64,000 nucleotides of DNA from Enterobacterales bacterium CwR94 (GCA_002837195.1 KZ478069.1:62001-126000); one strand, 5' to 3'. Positions 42,216 through 50,059 are shown, counted from the first letter of the stretch. The notes: a model not told the origin generated them from the sequence alone. Program-made: numbers and translations.

Positions 42216-42243
42216 ATTCTAATCGTTGTTACCTGGCGGTAAA
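42216..42243 (-). promoter_or_regulatory. Candidate PRM promoter for cI
   Basis: Minus-strand TTTACC (42238-42243) and TAGAAT (42216-42221), 16 bp apart. The predicted start is at about 42209, next to the cI ATG. Its -35 falls inside the first operator. Confidence 0.6.
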
Positions 42244-42285
42244 TGGCCTGTGGGTATTGATTATCTCGTTACCTGTGGGTAATAT
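42229..42285 (+). promoter_or_regulatory. Candidate PR promoter with three operators
   Basis: Plus-strand TTGATT (42257-42262), a 17-bp spacer and TAATAT (42280-42285). Operators TTACC-N4-GGTAA lie at 42229-42242 and 42269-42282 (both perfect) with a degenerate copy at 42244-42257. The last overlaps the spacer/-10 and the middle touches the -35. Confidence 0.78.
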
Positions 42286-42314
42286 CAATCTGTGGATTTA
42301 TACAGAAGGTTGCT

Positions 42315-42581
42315 ATGGACGAGTTAAAGCAATACCTCAACGCTCTGAGTGCCGCCGAAAAAATCGCATTCGAGGCATCTTGCGGAACCACAATAAATTA
42401 CCTTCGCAAAGCGATGAGTAAGGGGCAGATTCTCGGCCCGGAATTGTGTGTTCTGATTGAAAAGTCTTCAAATGGTGCGATCACTCGGCAGGATTTAAAC
42501 CCTGAGCGATGGAGAAAAATCTGGCCAGAGTTGGAGGTTAGTGCCAATGAAAAGCCCGTTAACTATGGGGCGAATGCCTAA
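42315..42581 (+). CDS. cro: Cro/YdaS-like regulator
   Basis: 88 aa. MDELKQYLNALSAAEKIAFE, then SCGTTINYLRKAMSKGQILG and TRQDLNPERW, is the pattern of YdaS-type Cro proteins of lambdoid prophages. It is divergent from cI, first behind the candidate PR, with AGAAGG before the ATG. Expected role: repress PRM and early promoters when the lytic cycle starts. Confidence 0.85.
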   Translation: MDELKQYLNALSAAEKIAFEASCGTTINYLRKAMSKGQILGPELCVLIEKSSNGAITRQDLNPERWRKIWPELEVSANEKPVNYGANA

Positions 42582-42837
42582 CCATTACAGCGAAGCCGAT
42601 GCTGGGTGGATTCAGGGGCAGTTAGAACGGCTTAGCAGGCAGCAGCGAGAAAGGGCGTTGGCCCGGTACTCAGAAATCTATCAGCAGGCCTACGAAGCGG
42701 AACCTGTTGAATACCGAAAGGAGAACAAAGCGAGGCGGGAAGCAAACACAAGACTCCGCCTCTTCACAGCAAACTGCGCTGCAACTCGAAACGGTGACTT
42801 TTCAGCACCAAGGGAGTTTGGAAGCAGTCCCCGCTAA
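42547..42837 (+). CDS. Prophage hypothetical protein upstream of the replication genes
   Basis: 96 aa from the ATG at 42547, behind GGAGG. MKSPLTMGRMPNHYSEADAG is followed by an Arg-rich helical middle and KARREANTRLRLF. Similar short proteins lie between cro and replication genes in other lambdoid phages, but I know no function. It overlaps cro by 35 bp. Confidence 0.65.
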   Translation: MKSPLTMGRMPNHYSEADAGWIQGQLERLSRQQRERALARYSEIYQQAYEAEPVEYRKENKARREANTRLRLFTANCAATRNGDFSAPREFGSSPR

Positions 42838-43112
42838 AAGTGTCCCGATGTATCACCCAGCTAGTACAAAGTGGGGAAGAGGGGAAAACTTTCTAGGAGG
42901 GGGTTTGGGGGTGGTGATCTTTGAAAGGGGTGTTAGGGATGGCTTAGCCAAGGGAAGAGCGCACTTAGGTTAAGTAGGGTGAGATCTAAGAGCCATTGCC
43001 CTGGTAAAGCCCAACACGGTTAACAACATGCACTACAGGCAACCACAGGAAGCAAGAAGCCGAGACAGAAGACTTTGGCGAGTAGCTGAAACGGCCCTTG
43101 CAGGAGACAACG
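42838..43112 (+). other. Gene-poor stretch before the helicase
   Basis: 275 bp without a convincing gene. It holds a purine-rich, G-rich segment (42893-42914). A 64-codon frame at 43028 overlaps the helicase and has no ribosome site. A replication origin or antitermination site could lie here, but no iterons are visible. Confidence 0.4.
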
Positions 43113-44750
43113 ATGTTAAACATCAAGCCCAATGTAGCACAGGAGCGAGCCTTAGGCACACTGAGGGCTCACTGGAAGCAGGAACGGACATTCCTGGTCT
43201 ATTCACCAACAGGGAGCGGTAAAACAGGGCTGGCGGCCTTCATCGTAGATGGCATGGTGTCACGGGGTATGCGCATCATGTTTGCGGCACCGTACACCAT
43301 TTTGCTGAATCAAACCGCTACGCGCTTTATCGAGTACGGCCTGAACGCTGACGATATTGGCTATGTTTGGGCAGAGGCAGATCCGCGCTATGTCGATGGC
43401 GAGAAGAAAATCCAGATAGCCTCCATCGATACCCTGATCCGTCGAGAGTTCCCGGACAACATTGATCTGCTGATCGTTGACGAGGCCCACATGCGCCGCA
43501 AGCGTCTGCTGGAGTACATCCGGGACAGTGGCGTTAAGGTCATTGGCCTGTCTGGTACGCCATTCGCAACGTTCATGGGCAATTACTATGAGCGCCTGAT
43601 CAAACCAACCACGATGAAAGAGCTGATCGCCAGTGGCGTTCTGAGCAGCTACGAGTTTTACGCACCGACCAAGCCGAATTTAAACGGCGTTAAGACCATC
43701 ACAAGCGATGATTACGGCAGCGATTACAACGAATCGCAGATCGCTGAAATCATGTGCGGAGCTGACCTGGTTGGCGACATTGTGAAGAACTGGCTGGAGA
43801 ACGGGCGCAACCTGCCGACCATTTGCTTTTGCGTCAACGTGAGCCATGCGAACTACCTGACGATGGCTTTTGTTCGTGCCGGTATTAGCGCGGAGGTCAT
43901 GACGGCGGAGACCCCGCAGGAAGACCGCCAGCAAACTATTAAACGATTTGAGAAGGGCGCAACGAAGCTACTGATCAACGTTGGTGTGCTGGTGGCAGGA
44001 TTTGACAGCGATGTGCGTTGCGTAATCTATGCCCGTCCAACCAAGTCGGAGATCCGCTGGCTTCAATGCATTGGTCGTGGACTGAGGACGGCACCGGGCA
44101 AGGATGCCTGCCTGATATTCGATCACAGTGGCACAGTGCACCGCCTGGGTTATCCAGACGAAATCGAATACAACGAGTTGCTGACAAAATCTGATGGGTT
44201 GAAAGAGACCCGCAAGCAGCAACAGAAAGAGCGTGAGGAAAAGCTGCCCAAGGAATGTGGCCAGTGCCACTTCATGAAGCCCGTGGGCGTTTACGAGTGC
44301 CCACAGTGCGGGTTTAAGCCGATCATGGGTGAAGACGTTGAGACCGATGAAACGCGCAACATCAAGAAGATGAAAAAGGATAAGAACGCCCCGACGCAGG
44401 AGCAGAAGCAAAGCTGGTGGTCGCAAATCCTCTACTACCGCAACCATCAGGAATCTTTGGGCAAGAAGCGCAAGAGTGACGCCTGGTGCGCCAACACTTT
44501 CAAAGATAAGTTTGGCACATGGCCCCGCAACCTTTCCGACTTCCCGCAGCAAATCACGCCGGAGGTTCAAAACTTCATCAAGTCCAAAAACATCGCATGG
44601 GCTAAAAGTCGAAAAGCACAGCACGACGCGAAAAATAATGCCGCACCAGAGCAGCAAGAGCTTGGCCTGAGCAGAGGGCAGCGCAGCCTGAAGCGTATCC
44701 GTGAAATGTTAGATACCAGAAAGCAGGGGGCCGATCATGAACACCATTGA
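43113..44750 (+). CDS. Superfamily 2 DEAD/DEAH-box helicase
   Basis: 545 aa from the ATG at 43113 (CAGGAG site). It has the motifs of a RecG/UvrB-like SF2 helicase: Walker A SPTGSGKTG near residue 37, DEAH in LIVDEAHMRRK, motif III GLSGTPF, and motif VI QCIGRGLRT. A C-terminal zinc-binding knot (CGQCHFM-CPQCGF, about residues 385-408) and a basic tail follow. It probably serves as phage replicative helicase with the primase encoded next. It overlaps that gene by 14 bp. Confidence 0.9.
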   Translation: MLNIKPNVAQERALGTLRAHWKQERTFLVYSPTGSGKTGLAAFIVDGMVSRGMRIMFAAPYTILLNQTATRFIEYGLNADDIGYVWAEADPRYVDGEKKIQIASIDTLIRREFPDNIDLLIVDEAHMRRKRLLEYIRDSGVKVIGLSGTPFATFMGNYYERLIKPTTMKELIASGVLSSYEFYAPTKPNLNGVKTITSDDYGSDYNESQIAEIMCGADLVGDIVKNWLENGRNLPTICFCVNVSHANYLTMAFVRAGISAEVMTAETPQEDRQQTIKRFEKGATKLLINVGVLVAGFDSDVRCVIYARPTKSEIRWLQCIGRGLRTAPGKDACLIFDHSGTVHRLGYPDEIEYNELLTKSDGLKETRKQQQKEREEKLPKECGQCHFMKPVGVYECPQCGFKPIMGEDVETDETRNIKKMKKDKNAPTQEQKQSWWSQILYYRNHQESLGKKRKSDAWCANTFKDKFGTWPRNLSDFPQQITPEVQNFIKSKNIAWAKSRKAQHDAKNNAAPEQQELGLSRGQRSLKRIREMLDTRKQGADHEHH

Positions 44751-45708
44751 GGCTGCCAAAGGTAACTGGGCGGTTATTTTTAACCACTTCAAATTGCCAG
44801 GCATTACTGGTAAACGGCACTACAAGGACGAATGCCCTGCCTGCAAAAGAAAGGGAAAATTTCGGTGTGACGATAAATATGGCAACGGCGACTGGATTTG
44901 TTCTTGCGGTAAGGGGACGGGATTTGACCTGCTGAGGCTGGTCACGAAAAAGGATTTTAAAACGCTTGCGGCAGAGGTGGATCAAATCATCGGGCGCACC
45001 TTTGTTAAAGGTGAGGCACCAAAGAAGGTGGAAACAGACACCGCTGAACTGCGAAAAAAAGTTACTGAGCGTTTTCAGAAACTGAAGTACCTGCGCGGCA
45101 CGGATGGAGAATCTTACCTTAAGGGTAGGGGGATTAACGTGCTGCCGGCAGAGGCGATACGCTTCGAACCAAGCCAGAAAACTCACGGCGGAAAGGTCAT
45201 GCAGGCGCTGTGGTCGATGGCAACTGATGCTAAAGGCCAGTTGTGCTACCTGCACAGAACCCTGCTCGATGACGGCAAGAAAGCCCTGCGCGAAGATGCC
45301 AAAAAGATGACCAGGATGCAGGAGCAAAACTACTGTGATCACGCTGAATCAGTCGCCGTGCGGATGTTTCCGGTAGATACCACGCTGGGCATCGCGGAGG
45401 GGATCGAGACGGCGCTGTCCTGCCGTGAGCTGTACAAGTTTAACGTCTGGTCTGTTCTCAACACTTCGCTGATGAAGCGCTTCAAGGTGCCGATGGGGGT
45501 GAAAAAGCTGATCATCTTCGCTGACTCAGACTGGCACGGTGCCGGGCATGCTGCCGCATTCCACTGCGCAAACATCAACATTCTCGACAGAAGCAACGAT
45601 CTGACAGAGGTGAAAGTGGTTTTCCCTGATTCCGGCGACTTTAACGACGTTCTGCTGAATAACGGCAACGTGCGCGAAATTAACTACATCAAAAAGGTGG
45701 CGGCATAA
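44737..45708 (+). CDS. DNA primase-like protein with zinc ribbon and Toprim domain
   Basis: 323 aa. An N-terminal zinc-binding domain (CPAC-17 residues-CSCGKGTGFDLL, about residues 28-60) resembles phage P4 alpha/DnaG primase. A middle segment (SYLKGRGI) precedes a Toprim-type core: IAEGIETALSC, then FADSDWHGAGHAAA. With the helicase it forms a two-gene replication module that replaces lambda O/P. Stop and Q start overlap (TAATG). Confidence 0.87.
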   Translation: MNTIEAAKGNWAVIFNHFKLPGITGKRHYKDECPACKRKGKFRCDDKYGNGDWICSCGKGTGFDLLRLVTKKDFKTLAAEVDQIIGRTFVKGEAPKKVETDTAELRKKVTERFQKLKYLRGTDGESYLKGRGINVLPAEAIRFEPSQKTHGGKVMQALWSMATDAKGQLCYLHRTLLDDGKKALREDAKKMTRMQEQNYCDHAESVAVRMFPVDTTLGIAEGIETALSCRELYKFNVWSVLNTSLMKRFKVPMGVKKLIIFADSDWHGAGHAAAFHCANINILDRSNDLTEVKVVFPDSGDFNDVLLNNGNVREINYIKKVAA

Positions 45709-46121
45709 TGCGTGATATTCAAATGGTTTTAGAACGCTGGGGCGCGTGGGCGGCAAGTGGAGAGACGAATATAGGATATCCGCGCGTAGCTGGTGGCCTG
45801 TCCCGGTTACTTCCTGCAAGCCGTCAGAGCCGCCTTTCATGCTGCGATGATGATGGCATGTTCATTAACGAAGCGATGATCCGCCTCAGCAAACATGACG
45901 AATATCTTTGCTCACTGTTGGAATGGCATTACATCGATAACCTGCCTCTGAGAGCAATGGGAACTAAGCTGGGCATATCACACAATCATGTTTCTGTAAG
46001 GCTTCAGGCGGCGGAAAGTTGGATTGATGGCTGCCTTTGCGCACTGGATATTAAGCTGGAAATAGATCGAGAATGCCGCAAAGAAAATATTTTACCACCC
46101 AAGTTGAAAAGGGTTGTGTAA
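45708..46121 (+). CDS. Q: Late antiterminator Q
   Basis: 137 aa. MRDIQMVLERWGAWAASGE at the start, RLSCCDDDGMFINEAM, YIDNLPLRAMGTKLGIS (HTH-like), and the RLQAAESWIDGCLCALD end place it in the phage-82/21-like Q antiterminator family. It modifies RNA polymerase at the late promoter to transcribe lysis and structural genes through terminators. The several intrinsic terminators inside the late region fit this. Confidence 0.9.
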   Translation: MRDIQMVLERWGAWAASGETNIGYPRVAGGLSRLLPASRQSRLSCCDDDGMFINEAMIRLSKHDEYLCSLLEWHYIDNLPLRAMGTKLGISHNHVSVRLQAAESWIDGCLCALDIKLEIDRECRKENILPPKLKRVV

Positions 46122-46191
46122 TTACAAAAAGGCATTTATCTTGTTAAGCGTGGTCGCTGCGCCACACTACTTAATATGAAATGTTCTGCGA

Positions 46192-46217
46192 GCCCTGCCT
46201 ATTTGGTGGGGTTTTTT
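46192..46217 (+). terminator. Candidate late-leader terminator
   Basis: CCCTGCC/GGTGGGG, with wobble pairs, is followed by six T's about 70 bp after Q. It is in the place of a tR'-type terminator that Q would overcome. A clear PR' could not be assigned in 46122-46190. Confidence 0.45.
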
Positions 46218-46366
46218 CGTTTTTATCCCTCGTTATTTCCTCGGACGCCTCGCTCGGCGTTAAATAAAATCCACAACTTTTCAGGGTGAGCCAGAAGGGA
46301 CGGTATTTCGTCGCCTTGTGGTTGCTATCCCTGAGCGTTGGCTCACCACTAAAGAGAGACGAACCT

Positions 46367-46792
46367 ATGTTTGGCATTTTCAAAAAGAAAGCACGTAAAG
46401 CGGTAACTGAAGTGAAGAAGATGGAAAATCGTGACGCAGTTGAGGCAACTGTCTGGGGCGCTTATTCAATCGCCTATGCAGATGGCTCTTGTGACGCCAA
46501 AGAGATTTCAATCCTGGAAAAAACCATTTCTGCACTACCTGCCTTCGCTCCCTTTGCCGGTGAAATCGCACAAATGAGCAGCAATATCCGCGCGCGGTAC
46601 GACGCATCACCGCGCAGCGCTAACGCCCAGGCTATGGTTGAGTTGGCTGATGTTGCTGGAACGCCCGATGCTGTCAGCGTGCTTTGCCTGTGCCTGGATA
46701 TTGCAGATCAGGATGGCATCGGTGAAGAAGAAGAAAAGCAGTTGAAGAAGATCGCGCAGGCCTTGCAGTTGCCGCTGGATCAGTATCTGTGA
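46367..46792 (+). CDS. TerB-like protein
   Basis: 141 aa from ATG 46367 (GAGAG site). The helical protein has the TerB/tellurite-resistance fold pattern: AYSIAYADGSCDAKEISILE with acidic metal-binding residues, and the mirror motif DIADQDGIGEEEEKQL. TerB proteins are found in stress-related membrane complexes and in phage morons. The early-late border location suggests an accessory gene. Its stop overlaps the start of a small membrane-protein gene (GTGA). Confidence 0.75.
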   Translation: MFGIFKKKARKAVTEVKKMENRDAVEATVWGAYSIAYADGSCDAKEISILEKTISALPAFAPFAGEIAQMSSNIRARYDASPRSANAQAMVELADVAGTPDAVSVLCLCLDIADQDGIGEEEEKQLKKIAQALQLPLDQYL

Positions 46793-46944
46793 TTGGTAAG
46801 ATTCGCTGGGCCGCCGCTGGAGTTCTGTTGTTTCTGGTGGTGGCAATCGACTTCACCAGCAAAATGATGTCTGTTCTGGCAGATGGTGTTCTGGTTGCTG
46901 GCGTGATTGCTTTACTCTGGCCGATTTTTACAAAGACAGATTAA
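46789..46944 (+). CDS. Small membrane protein, 51 aa
   Basis: The GTG at 46789 overlaps the TerB-like stop. The product has two membrane helices (AAAGVLLFLVVAIDF and GVLVAGVIALLW). Tight coupling suggests that it works with the TerB-like protein, perhaps as its membrane anchor. Confidence 0.6.
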   Translation: MIGKIRWAAAGVLLFLVVAIDFTSKMMSVLADGVLVAGVIALLWPIFTKTD

Positions 46945-47162
46945 TAACTATCGAGGTGGCCCAGCACTGGGCCATTTTTATAGCACAACAGATAAGCGCA
47001 TTCGCGGAGCATCGGATAGATCCACACTGTGGACTTTCGCGGATAATCGGAGTGTGCTTTTCGTTGTGGTGAATGTGTTGCGCCTGCACATAAGATTGCT
47101 ATCAAGACGGCGGCTACAGCTATCCAATTGCTAATGGTCGTTGACTCTATTTTAAGGTATCC

Positions 47163-47237
47163 ATGTCTGAATTGATTAACGCGATCCTCCCGTTATTTTC
47201 TCTCGGGTTCGCATGCTTCGGGCTCGGCAGAGACTAA
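47163..47237 (+). CDS. Very small hydrophobic ORF, 24 aa
   Basis: MSELINAILPLFSLGFACFG and four more residues, behind AAGGT. It could be a small membrane peptide. Support is limited to the ribosome site and hydrophobicity. Confidence 0.35.
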   Translation: MSELINAILPLFSLGFACFGLGRD

Positions 47238-47448
47238 CTTTCAAGGTTAGTGCGGGGACATGAGGTATGGAATCCTGATATTTAAAAAGCCTTTACGAAG
47301 CGAAGTATCCATATGGATAAATGCTGTCCCATTGCATGGGAGAGGGATTTCGTATGAGTCATTGATGTGAGTAACTAAAGTATAGGGTGTAACTATCCTT
47401 AAGTTTAGCTACCAAAAGAAAAACAATAAGGTTAAATTATTCTTAACA

Positions 47449-47498
47449 AAAAAAGCCCTTCCTTCATGAGGATACCGAGCAAGGTAATGAAGGAAGGG
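47449..47498 (-). terminator. Minus-strand intrinsic terminator in late leader
   Basis: A 12-bp perfect inverted repeat (47456-47467 and 47487-47498) with an additional TACC/GGTA inner pairing is followed on the minus strand by GCTTTTTTT. It points against the late operon and implies an antisense transcript from the right. Confidence 0.6.
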
Positions 47499-47770
47499 TG
47501 CCTAAACCGGCCAACACCAGGGAAAACACGTACTGCACGCGATTATAAATATAAAGCATCCTTAAGTAAAACAATGTCAGAACAAATTTACATTTCTTGC
47601 ATCACTTGCGACGTATCTTATGTACTTGGCCTAAAAACTATGATGTTTTGTAAGCTGTTTATCTTCTAGTCACTTTAGCAATTCTCTATCCAATAGATAT
47701 GGGCTGTGGAGGCGTTTTTACAGAATTCAGGCCTTAACCTTACTATCTGTAAGTGAATAATCATATCTGA

Positions 47771-47792
47771 CCCCGCCAAGTGCGGGGTTTTT
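47771..47792 (+). terminator. Terminator before the lysis genes
   Basis: CCCCGC/GCGGGG with a 5-nt loop followed by TTTTTA, 115 bp before the holin start. Confidence 0.75.
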
Positions 47793-47906
47793 ATTTTGCG
47801 CCGCAGACATGGCTCTCCTTTCCTGTGGACTTTTTCGTCTGTGAGCGCCTTTTATTCTCCCTTTTCCCTACACATAAGCCGCTCTGAGAGGCGGAGAGAC
47901 AATGCG

Positions 47907-48257
47907 ATGTCAGCAAATGATCCGGGCTTTTGGGCGACTCTTATAGCCTGGCTATACGCCCACAAAAATGAATGGGGCTATGCAGGGTTGGCAGGTGTTA
48001 TGGCACTAATACGAGCTTCTTACTTTGGCCGGGACTCATGGCCCAGGCGCTTAATGGATGCAGCAATGTGCAGCATGTTCGCATTCTTCGTTAAGCCAAC
48101 CTTGCTGATCCTTGCCTCCATCTTCAACTGGCAGGTTGGCGACGATGCCGCGTGGGTTGCCGCGATCCTAATCGGCTTCACTGGCATTGATTACTTCTCT
48201 TTCCGTATCCGTAAACAGCTTGATAAGCGATTTGGAGGTGAAAGTGCTGACCAGTAA
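47907..48257 (+). CDS. Lambda-family holin
   Basis: 116 aa from the ATG at 47907 (GGAGAG). It has membrane segments near residues 22-38, 48-68 and 75-92, the RLMDAAMCSMFAFFVK region resembling lambda S (TLIDATMCAIIAWF), and a charged C-terminus. It forms inner-membrane holes that time lysis. It overlaps the endolysin gene by 14 bp. Confidence 0.85.
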   Translation: MSANDPGFWATLIAWLYAHKNEWGYAGLAGVMALIRASYFGRDSWPRRLMDAAMCSMFAFFVKPTLLILASIFNWQVGDDAAWVAAILIGFTGIDYFSFRIRKQLDKRFGGESADQ

Positions 48258-48888
48258 ACAGTTTCAGAGCGCTGCCAGATTGAGTGATGAACTTGCCGCT
48301 AAATGGTTTCCACATGTCCTGGCTGCAATGTCCAAATATCAGATAAACACGCCGCTGCGTCAGGCGCATTTTCTCGCACAGGTTGGCCACGAATCAACGG
48401 GATTTACCCGCACTGAGGAAAACCTGAATTACCGATATGGTGCACTGCTGGCAATGTTTGGTAAGCGGATCAGCAAAGAGGACGCGTTGAAATATGGCCG
48501 GGTCGACGGTGGGCCAAACGCTCACCCGGCAGATCAGAAGATGATCAGCAACATCATCTACGCCAACCGGAACGGAAACGGCAGCGTTGAATCCGGCGAT
48601 GGGTACCGGTATCGGGGCAGGGGATTAATTCAGGTCACCGGCAAGGCTAACTATGCGGCGCTGGTGGATCAACTGGGCGTCGATATTGTTGCTGAGCCTC
48701 ACTTGCTGGTGACGCCACACATGGCAGCAGAATCCGCTGCCGCCTGGTGGTTCAATCACAAACTGAATGCTCTTGCCGACGCTGATGATGTTGACCGCAT
48801 CACACGCGTCATTAACGGTGGAACGAACGGACTGGATGACAGGAAAACCCGCCTCACACAGGCTAAGGGGATTCTATGGCAAACGTAA
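48244..48888 (+). CDS. GH19-type endolysin
   Basis: 214 aa from GTG 48244, right behind GGAGGTGAAA. A chitinase-like glycoside hydrolase 19 fold: QAHFLAQVGHESTGF with the catalytic Glu, then EENLNYRY, YRYRGRGLIQVTGKANY, and AAAWWFNHKLN. It degrades peptidoglycan once the holin opens the membrane. No signal sequence is seen, in keeping with canonical holin dependence. Confidence 0.92.
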   Translation: MLTSKQFQSAARLSDELAAKWFPHVLAAMSKYQINTPLRQAHFLAQVGHESTGFTRTEENLNYRYGALLAMFGKRISKEDALKYGRVDGGPNAHPADQKMISNIIYANRNGNGSVESGDGYRYRGRGLIQVTGKANYAALVDQLGVDIVAEPHLLVTPHMAAESAAAWWFNHKLNALADADDVDRITRVINGGTNGLDDRKTRLTQAKGILWQT

Positions 48889-49325
48889 TCAGCTTCTTCC
48901 GAAATAACACTCACTTTTTGTTCATTGGTCTTATTTGCATTTGTTTATGGGGATTGAATGCCCGTAATGCACAGCTAACGGCCACGAATGAACGTCTCGA
49001 AAAACTCGCCAACAGCAAAGACCAACAGATTAACGATCTGCGTCAGAAGAATGACAGCCTGGCTGACAGCGTGACCGAGTTGGTCAGAACGCTGCGGGAA
49101 GGCAATGAGCTTCAGGCCGTCGCTGTAGAGCAAAAAAACAAGGCCGAGGTAGTCAACCGTGAGCTCCAAAATGATATCCGGCAGTACCTCCGGGATGATA
49201 AAGGTGCCGCTTCTCCTGTCCCTGATGGTGCTGTTGAACGGTTGCGCAGGGCAGAAGCCGCCGCAGGTGGAGTACCGGACGATAAAAACACCCTACATCC
49301 CGCTATCCCCGCTACTGACGAGTGA
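48876..49325 (+). CDS. Rz-like i-spanin
   Basis: 149 aa: N-terminal membrane anchor (FLFIGLICICLWGL, about residues 14-27), then a long coiled-coil periplasmic domain rich in Gln, Glu, Lys and Asn. This is the inner-membrane spanin subunit for outer-membrane disruption. It overlaps the endolysin gene by 13 bp, and the o-spanin is nested in another frame. Confidence 0.85.
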   Translation: MANVISFFRNNTHFLFIGLICICLWGLNARNAQLTATNERLEKLANSKDQQINDLRQKNDSLADSVTELVRTLREGNELQAVAVEQKNKAEVVNRELQNDIRQYLRDDKGAASPVPDGAVERLRRAEAAAGGVPDDKNTLHPAIPATDE

Positions 49326-49491
49326 CATTCCGATCCCGACGGTTCCAGCGGGTCGCCTGCTGTACGGTCAAAGCATTGAACTGAACGTGGCTCTATACGG
49401 TGCGTTGGGTCAGTGCAACATCGATAAGCAGGCTATTCGGCGAATTGAAAACTTACGAGCAGGTAGCTTTTTCGAGAATCAAGCGCCATAA
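49195..49491 (+). CDS. Rz1/LysC-like o-spanin lipoprotein
   Basis: 98 aa if started at ATG 49195. The signal peptide MIKVPLLLSLMVLLNGC ends in a lipobox (LLNGC), so the mature protein starts with a lipidated Cys, followed by a Pro-rich region (KTPYIPLSPLLTSDIPIPTV) and CNIDKQAIRRI as in P2 LysC. It overlaps the Rz frame by 131 bp in the +1 frame, the classic nested spanin arrangement, but extends well beyond the Rz stop. Confidence 0.85.
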   Translation: MIKVPLLLSLMVLLNGCAGQKPPQVEYRTIKTPYIPLSPLLTSDIPIPTVPAGRLLYGQSIELNVALYGALGQCNIDKQAIRRIENLRAGSFFENQAP

Positions 49492-49662
49492 ACTTAGCAC
49501 TACATCGCAGACAACCTGATATGGGGCGAGCACTGCTTATGAGTAGGGAGAAAGCCTGAGAATTAAGGGATGATGTTGACAGGTTTTTTAAGTTTGTTTA
49601 TAAAAAGCATCGCCTGCCATATCTATGTTCCATCGTCCAATCAGTCAAGGGTGGCAGGTATG

Positions 49663-49690
49663 AACCCCGGTTATCACACCGGGGTTTTTT
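49663..49690 (+). terminator. Terminator after the spanin genes
   Basis: AACCCCGG/CCGGGGTT with an 8-nt loop followed by TTTTTT. It lies immediately before the first small-RNA-like unit. Confidence 0.85.
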
Positions 49691-49691
49691 A

Positions 49692-49800
49692 TTGCGATAT
49701 TGGAGCTAGAGTCTAGAATTAAATGGTAGCTTCTCTTGTTGTAGCATCTTAAGTCTATGACTTGCTCCGGCCCTCGCATGACCTCCGAGGGCCTTTTTTT
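49692..49800 (+). ncRNA. Candidate prophage small RNA A
   Basis: Promoter TTGCGA (49692-49697), 16 bp, TAGAAT (49714-49719). The predicted RNA starts near 49726 (GUAGCUUCUC) and ends at the U-tract 49794-49800, about 75 nt. It holds a stem AAGTC-TAT-GACTT (49751-49763) and a strong terminator GGCCCTCG/CGAGGGCC. A diverged second copy lies at 50242-50368 with the same promoter spacing and compensating changes in the central stem. Prediction by eye, no known family recognised. Confidence 0.6.
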
Positions 49801-50059
49801 ACAGCTTCCCTGCGGCTCGCTTGGCAATGAGTGATATGGCAGCACGGAAGATTTCAATCTTTCGTTCGTCCTTTTCTCTCTCAAGATGACTGATAAGCCT
49901 GATCATCATGTCTTTGTCATCGAGTTCGCCAAAGTTATCAACCATGATTTGAACAATGCGATTAGCTGCGGCCTGTTCGTGCCTGAGCTCCTGGAGTTCA
50001 TCATCAGTCATGAGCTCATTGACTACGTTGGTAAGCTGAGAGTTTAGAAGCATATACAC
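49799..50059 (-). CDS. Hypothetical protein on the opposite strand to the late genes
   Basis: 86 aa, highly charged and helical (DDELQELRHEQAAANRIVQI and LEREKDERKIEIFRAAISLI). It reads against the late operon and lies between the two small-RNA candidates. The coding pattern looks real but no clear ribosome site precedes the ATG at 50059. Possibly a moron expressed in the lysogen. Confidence 0.5.
   Translation of the reverse strand: MYMLLNSQLTNVVNELMTDDELQELRHEQAAANRIVQIMVDNFGELDDKDMMIRLISHLEREKDERKIEIFRAAISLIAKRAAGKL

Larger units (their letters stand above)
46945..47906. other. Gene-poor late leader region
   Basis: About 960 bp with no long gene on either strand and no tRNA. It contains a 24-codon frame at 47163, a 36-codon frame at 47260 without a proper ribosome site, a minus-strand terminator at 47449-47498 and a plus-strand terminator at 47771. 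Confidence 0.5.

Noticed and set aside
42893-42914. Possible G-quadruplex
   Set aside because: Only two runs of five G's with weaker runs; four tracts of three or more are not present.
42707-42973. 88-codon frame overlapping the gene before the helicase
   Set aside because: It starts inside another gene, has skewed composition and no ribosome site.
43028-43222. 64-codon frame before and into the helicase gene
   Set aside because: No ribosome site and it overlaps the helicase start in another frame.
46367-46792. Anti-phage defence system built on the TerB-like gene
   Set aside because: No nuclease, ATPase or other defence partner is adjacent; only a small membrane protein is coupled to it.
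47260-47370. 36-codon frame in the late leader
   Set aside because: Its only G-rich upstream string abuts the ATG and the composition is not gene-like.
47466-47669. 67-codon frame after the antisense terminator
   Set aside because: It begins inside the hairpin, lacks a ribosome site and has no recognisable features.
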